From Pseudomonadota bacterium (GTDB taxonomy: Bacteria > Pseudomonadota > Gammaproteobacteria > Steroidobacterales > Steroidobacteraceae), in the NCBI GenBank assembly GCA_023433705.1, contig JAEYUC010000057.1, positions 1 through 64,000 of the forward strand: DNA of 64,000 bases, given 5' to 3'. A model generated the notes under the pieces. That model saw only the letters and a list, made by a program, of their open reading frames with translations. It did not search any database and was not told the DNA's origin. This document shows, in pieces, positions 60,421 to 64,000 of the stretch. The translations under genes and the position numbers were made by a program. Every line of letters begins with the position of its first letter. The stretch's first letter is position 1.

Positions 60421-62118
60421 ATGGTGGATCACCAGCAGACAGCGTCCGCTAAATTCGCAGCGACGATGCTCGGGATCGCCATGGCGGCCGCGGGCGCGAT
60501 GCCCGCGGCCGCACGGGTACTTCCCAGTTTCAATGCGCGCGCGCCGCGGCACGAGGAATCGCGTCCTCCGGGCGTGCCCTCCGATGCGGAGCTGGAACGG
60601 CTGGACGCGCGCATCGGGACGATTCATCTGAATGGCCGCCATCTCTTCGATCTCGAACACCAGGACGAGAACACGGCGCTCGCACGGGCCGCGAACCGGC
60701 TGCACGTGCCGACGCGCGACTCCACGATCGAAACACAACTGCTGTTCAAGAGCGGCGATCCGTACCGCCCCGAGGTGCTGGCCGAATCCGCGCGCATCCT
60801 GCGCGATACGCGCTACCTGCGTGACGCGCGCGTGCGGCCCGTCGCGTTTCACGACGGGGTCGTCGACATCGAAGTCACGACGCAGGATGTGTGGACGTTC
60901 AATCCCGGCATCTCCTTCGGCCGGCACGGCGGCAAGAACACCGCCGGCTTCGAGCTCGAGGACCTCAACTTCCTCGGATTCGGCACCCAGCTGGGTATCG
61001 GCCTCAAATCCGGGGTCGATCGCGATTCCAGATTCATCCACTACCGCGACCGCCAGCTCGGCGAATCCTGGTGGGATCTCGCGGCGGGATATTCGGACAA
61101 CAGCGACGGCCGTCTCGCCGAGTTCTCGCTCGAGCGTCCGTTCTACGCGCTCGACGCCCGTTGGGCCGCAGGCGTCGCGTTCACCGATGACGAGCGCGTC
61201 GACTCACGTTACGACCTCGGCGAGGTGGTGGATCGCTTCGAGACGCGGGAAAGAGTCTCATCTATCTATTGGGGAAGGTCGCGCGGATTGATCGGAGACT
61301 GGGCGCGCCGCCTCACGTTCGGGCTCACCTACGAGCAGCACGAATTCGGCCCGGCCGACGATGTGGTTCCGCAACTGCTGCCGTCGGACCGGACTCTCGT
61401 GTATCCGTGGGTGGCGGCGGAATGGGTCGAGGACGATTTCCGCACCGCGCGCAACCGCGACCAGATAGGCAAGATAGAGGACTTCTCGCTCGGCTGGTAT
61501 GCGCGTGCGCAGTTGGGCTTCGCCGGCAAGACGCTTGGCTCGGATCGCGACTCGCTCGTGTTCTCCGGCAAGTTGTCGAACGGCCTGTCGTTCGGCGAGC
61601 GCCAGACCCTGTTCCTGGGCCTCGACACGCAGGGACGCGTCGAAGACGGCGGCATCGCGGATGGATTGTTGGGCGCCTCCGCCCGGTACTACTTCCGTCA
61701 GTCCCCGCGCCGTGTCCTGTATCTCGGCGCGTCGGCGGAAGCCGGTCGGAACCTGGACATCGATCACCAGCTGCTGCTCGGCGGCGACAACGGGCTCCGC
61801 GGCTATCCACTGCGTTACCAGGCCGGTGAGGGGCGTTGGCTGATCACGGCCGAACAGCGCTTCTTCACCGATTGGTATCCCTTCCAGCTCTTCAACGTCG
61901 GTGCCGCGGTGTTCGCGGACGTCGGCGCGACGTTCGGTCGCGACCCGCTCGGCGCGCCGTCGCAAGGCGTGCTCAAGGACGTCGGCTTCGGCCTGCGCCT
62001 CGGCAACAACCGCTCCGCACTGGGCAACGTTCTGCACATCGACGTCGCGTTTCCGCTGGACGGGGACTCGTCCATTCGCAACGTCCAGTTCCTCATCGAA
62101 ACCAAGAAGAGCTTCTGA
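60421..62118 (+). CDS. Outer-membrane protein with POTRA-like repeat and BamA/TamA-type barrel
   Basis: 565 residues: signal peptide (to about 32), one POTRA-like unit (TQLLFKSGDPYRPEVLAESA, about 100-160), and a C-terminal 16-strand-like barrel. The BamA/Omp85 lid motif appears as GLRGYPLRYQ, and the last residue is Phe, the outer-membrane insertion signal. Shorter than BamA (about 800) and with fewer POTRA repeats, so it belongs to a side branch of Omp85. Stop codon overlaps the start of the phosphoethanolamine transferase gene. Confidence 0.85.
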   Translation: MVDHQQTASAKFAATMLGIAMAAAGAMPAAARVLPSFNARAPRHEESRPPGVPSDAELERLDARIGTIHLNGRHLFDLEHQDENTALARAANRLHVPTRDSTIETQLLFKSGDPYRPEVLAESARILRDTRYLRDARVRPVAFHDGVVDIEVTTQDVWTFNPGISFGRHGGKNTAGFELEDLNFLGFGTQLGIGLKSGVDRDSRFIHYRDRQLGESWWDLAAGYSDNSDGRLAEFSLERPFYALDARWAAGVAFTDDERVDSRYDLGEVVDRFETRERVSSIYWGRSRGLIGDWARRLTFGLTYEQHEFGPADDVVPQLLPSDRTLVYPWVAAEWVEDDFRTARNRDQIGKIEDFSLGWYARAQLGFAGKTLGSDRDSLVFSGKLSNGLSFGERQTLFLGLDTQGRVEDGGIADGLLGASARYYFRQSPRRVLYLGASAEAGRNLDIDHQLLLGGDNGLRGYPLRYQAGEGRWLITAEQRFFTDWYPFQLFNVGAAVFADVGATFGRDPLGAPSQGVLKDVGFGLRLGNNRSALGNVLHIDVAFPLDGDSSIRNVQFLIETKKSF

Positions 62119-63764
62119 TGCTCAATTCCTTCGCCCGAAGCCGCCCGACGCTGCGACCCGAACTACTCGCCCTGCTGGTTTCCGCCTGGATGGTCGCCAC
62201 GGCCAACGGCGCGTGGTGGCGCGCCGTCGGCGCCGGTCGATCCTGGCTCGATCCCGAGAGCTGGCTGTTTGCGGCCTGCTGTTTCGTGGCGTTGGCGGCT
62301 TTGCATTTCGCTTTGCTCGCGCCACTCGCGAATCGCTGGGTCGCGAAGCCGCTGCTCGGCCTGCTGATCGTCGTCGCCGCGTGCGCGGCCTACTACATGC
62401 GCAACTTCGCCATCCTGCTCGACCCGCCGATGGTGCGAAACATCCTGCGCACCGACACGCGCGAGGCGGGCGATCTGGTGACGGCCGGAATGATCGCGTG
62501 GGTCGTCGGATGGTCCGCGCTTCCGCTCGCATTCATCGGCTTCGTGAGAATCGAGCACCGGCCGCTGCTCCCGGCGCTCGCCGCGCGCATCGCCAGCATC
62601 GTCATCGCGGTCGTCGTCGCGGTGCTGGCGGTGCTGCCGGTTTCGCGCGACATCACGTCGTTGATGCGCAATCAGCGCACGGCGCGGTATCTCATCACGC
62701 CCGCCAACCTGATTTACGGGCTTGCAGTGACGTCGGCGGACGATGTCGCCGCGCCGCACGGGCCGCGCGAAAGCCTCGGCGCGGACGCTCACCTGGTGCG
62801 CGTGACGCTCGCGCAAAGGCCGAGGGTCCTGGTGCTGGTCGTCGGGGAGACTGCCCGCGCCGCCAATTTCTCGCTGCTCGGGTATCGCCGCGAGACGAAT
62901 CCGCGGCTCGCGAAGCTCGATGTCGCCGCGTTCGGCGACGTGAGTTCGTGTGGCACCTCCACCGAGGTTTCGGTGCCGTGCATGTTTTCCGCGCTCGGCC
63001 GCGAGAAGTACGACGAACGCCGGATCCGTCATTCCGAAGGACTGCTCGACGTGCTCGTGCGCGCCGGTTACGCGGTGAAGTGGTTCGACAACCAGTCGGG
63101 ATGCAAGGGCGTGTGCGAGGGAGCAGGCATCGAATACGTCCGGCTGTGCGGCGACGACCGCTGCCAGGACGGGGCGCTCGTCGCGCGGCTCGCGGCCGAA
63201 CTACCGCGAATCGAGCGCGATACCGTCATCGTGCTGCACATGATGGGCAATCATGGTCCCGCCTACTTCAAGCGATATCCGCGGGAATTCCGCCAATTCA
63301 TGCCCGACTGCGCAACCGCGCAGTTGCGCGACTGCACCCGGGCGGAGGTCGTGAACGCATACGACAACGCCATCCTCTACACCGATCACGTGCTGGGCGA
63401 AGTCGTCGGACAACTTTCGGCGGCGGCCGACCGGCTGGACGGGGCGATGTTGTACGTCTCGGACCATGGCGAATCGCTGGGCGAGCACGGCCTGTACCTC
63501 CACGGTTTGCCGTACGCGATCGCGCCCAGCCAGCAGACCCGCGTGCCGATGATCGTGTGGATTTCGAGGTCCCTGCGCACCAGCGGCGACGTCGACATGA
63601 CATGTTTGCGCCGCAAGGCTCATGCCGCGTTTTCTCACGACAATCTGTTCCACTCGGTTCTCGGGCTCATGAACGTCGACACGGCGGTGTACCGCGCCGA
63701 GCGCGACATCTTCGATGGCTGCCGAGGCGTGCCCGGCCGTGCCTATGCGCACGTGTTGCAGTAA
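62118..63764 (+). CDS. Phosphoethanolamine transferase (EptA/CptA-like)
   Basis: 548 residues: five N-terminal membrane helices, then a periplasmic catalytic domain with nucleophile Thr245 (VVGETARAANFSLLGY), CGTSTEVSVPCMFS, MMGNHGPAYFKRYP and the zinc ligands SDHGESLGEHG. Adds phosphoethanolamine to lipid A or other surface glycans, which lowers binding of cationic peptides. Start overlaps the stop of the outer-membrane barrel gene (TGATG), an unusual coupling. Confidence 0.92.
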   Translation: MLNSFARSRPTLRPELLALLVSAWMVATANGAWWRAVGAGRSWLDPESWLFAACCFVALAALHFALLAPLANRWVAKPLLGLLIVVAACAAYYMRNFAILLDPPMVRNILRTDTREAGDLVTAGMIAWVVGWSALPLAFIGFVRIEHRPLLPALAARIASIVIAVVVAVLAVLPVSRDITSLMRNQRTARYLITPANLIYGLAVTSADDVAAPHGPRESLGADAHLVRVTLAQRPRVLVLVVGETARAANFSLLGYRRETNPRLAKLDVAAFGDVSSCGTSTEVSVPCMFSALGREKYDERRIRHSEGLLDVLVRAGYAVKWFDNQSGCKGVCEGAGIEYVRLCGDDRCQDGALVARLAAELPRIERDTVIVLHMMGNHGPAYFKRYPREFRQFMPDCATAQLRDCTRAEVVNAYDNAILYTDHVLGEVVGQLSAAADRLDGAMLYVSDHGESLGEHGLYLHGLPYAIAPSQQTRVPMIVWISRSLRTSGDVDMTCLRRKAHAAFSHDNLFHSVLGLMNVDTAVYRAERDIFDGCRGVPGRAYAHVLQ

Positions 63765-63773
63765 TGTTGGGCG

Positions 63774-64000
63774 ATGGACAAGCCCAGCCTGAACCTCGTG
63801 CGCGCCGCCGACGTCGCCGATCACTTGCAGCAATTCTCACACCCGTGGAATCCGAACTCCGAGATGCACGGTATGCAGCTCGCGCGCAGCGTCGGACTCA
63901 AGCGCACGGGCGTGAACCTGATCCGCGTGCCGCCCGGCCGCGAGTCGTACGTCTACCATTCGCATCGGTATGAAGAGGAGTGGATCTACGTGCTCTCGGG
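63774..64000 (+). CDS. Cupin-domain protein, cut by the window end
   Basis: 75 codons are visible, with no stop. The cupin metal-binding motif is seen as GRESYVYHSHRYEEEWIYVLSG, giving the two His and one Glu of motif 1 (HSHRYEEE). Starts nine bases after the phosphoethanolamine transferase stop. Cupins of this kind bind metal and act on small sugars or acids; function not assigned. Confidence 0.75.
   Translation, partial: MDKPSLNLVRAADVADHLQQFSHPWNPNSEMHGMQLARSVGLKRTGVNLIRVPPGRESYVYHSHRYEEEWIYVLS

Noticed and set aside
1..64000. CRISPR arrays, tRNA or rRNA genes, prophage or integrase
   Set aside because: No regularly spaced repeats, cloverleaf-like sequence, ribosomal RNA signature or phage gene was seen.

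Overview
This 64 kb window is GC-rich and gene-dense. It looks like the chromosome of a soil or water proteobacterium, most likely a gammaproteobacterium of the Steroidobacter/Xanthomonadales type. That placement is an inference from gene content: IlvH and NhaR resemble gamma proteins, GlnK has a sigma-54 promoter, a NrdR-controlled ribonucleotide reductase is present, and there are TonB receptor signalling genes and soil-type DUF3738 (TIGR03435-like) proteins. No rRNA, tRNA, CRISPR array, phage or transposase gene was seen. The only mobile-looking DNA is one long palindrome at the left edge and a REP-like palindrome inside nrdA. Layout, left to right: isoaspartyl peptidase and pyruvate carboxylase (79-4651); a peptide-secretion cassette made of a double-glycine precursor, an S41-like protein, an HlyD adaptor and a C39-peptidase ABC exporter (4892-10170); an RND efflux pair (10348-14604); a membrane sulfatase/phosphotransferase-fold enzyme (14605-16578); a split YeeE/YedE sulfur transporter (16945-17762); class I ribonucleotide reductase nrdAB behind NrdR boxes and a cobalamin riboswitch (17784-21060); a BlaI-type operon with a serine hydrolase and a truncated BlaR-like sensor (21067-23596); a diguanylate cyclase divergent from a c-type cytochrome plus patatin pair (23646-29801); a blaI-M56-sensor operon (29776-32529); LysR/azoreductase and a flavoprotein reductase (32562-35388); nitrogen genes glnK and amt (35458-37425); a quinone oxidoreductase; a second blaI-M56 operon ending in a catalytically altered serine hydrolase (38411-41441); an nhaR-mrpABCDEFG Na+/H+ antiporter operon (41468-48358); stress genes rnk and usp; divergent ilvH and ilvB; a Kelch-type lipoprotein, glyoxalase and azlCD; PAP2; an ECF sigma-FecR-TonB receptor system (56533-60366); and an outer-membrane POTRA/beta-barrel protein coupled to a phosphoethanolamine transferase, followed by a cut cupin gene. 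Three themes tie the window together. First, the exporter cassette at 4892-10170 is a complete but unusual secretion unit: a roughly 115-residue precursor with a GG leader, a strong hairpin separating it from the rest, and an S41 family protein that has lost its catalytic lysine. Second, three BlaI-associated loci carry related membrane sensors (shared DHLWQS start and a CQxPC tail in three paralogues). They have matching operator sequences in front of a serine hydrolase and in front of blaI, which suggests a small cell-wall-stress regulon in which some members are pseudoenzymes. Third, nrdAB is under double control: tandem NrdR boxes overlap the promoter and a B12 riboswitch follows, with a hairpin that can hide the ribosome-binding site. 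Independently of genes, the octamer family GTAGWTNG recurs about every 2 kb on both strands and in several codon frames.
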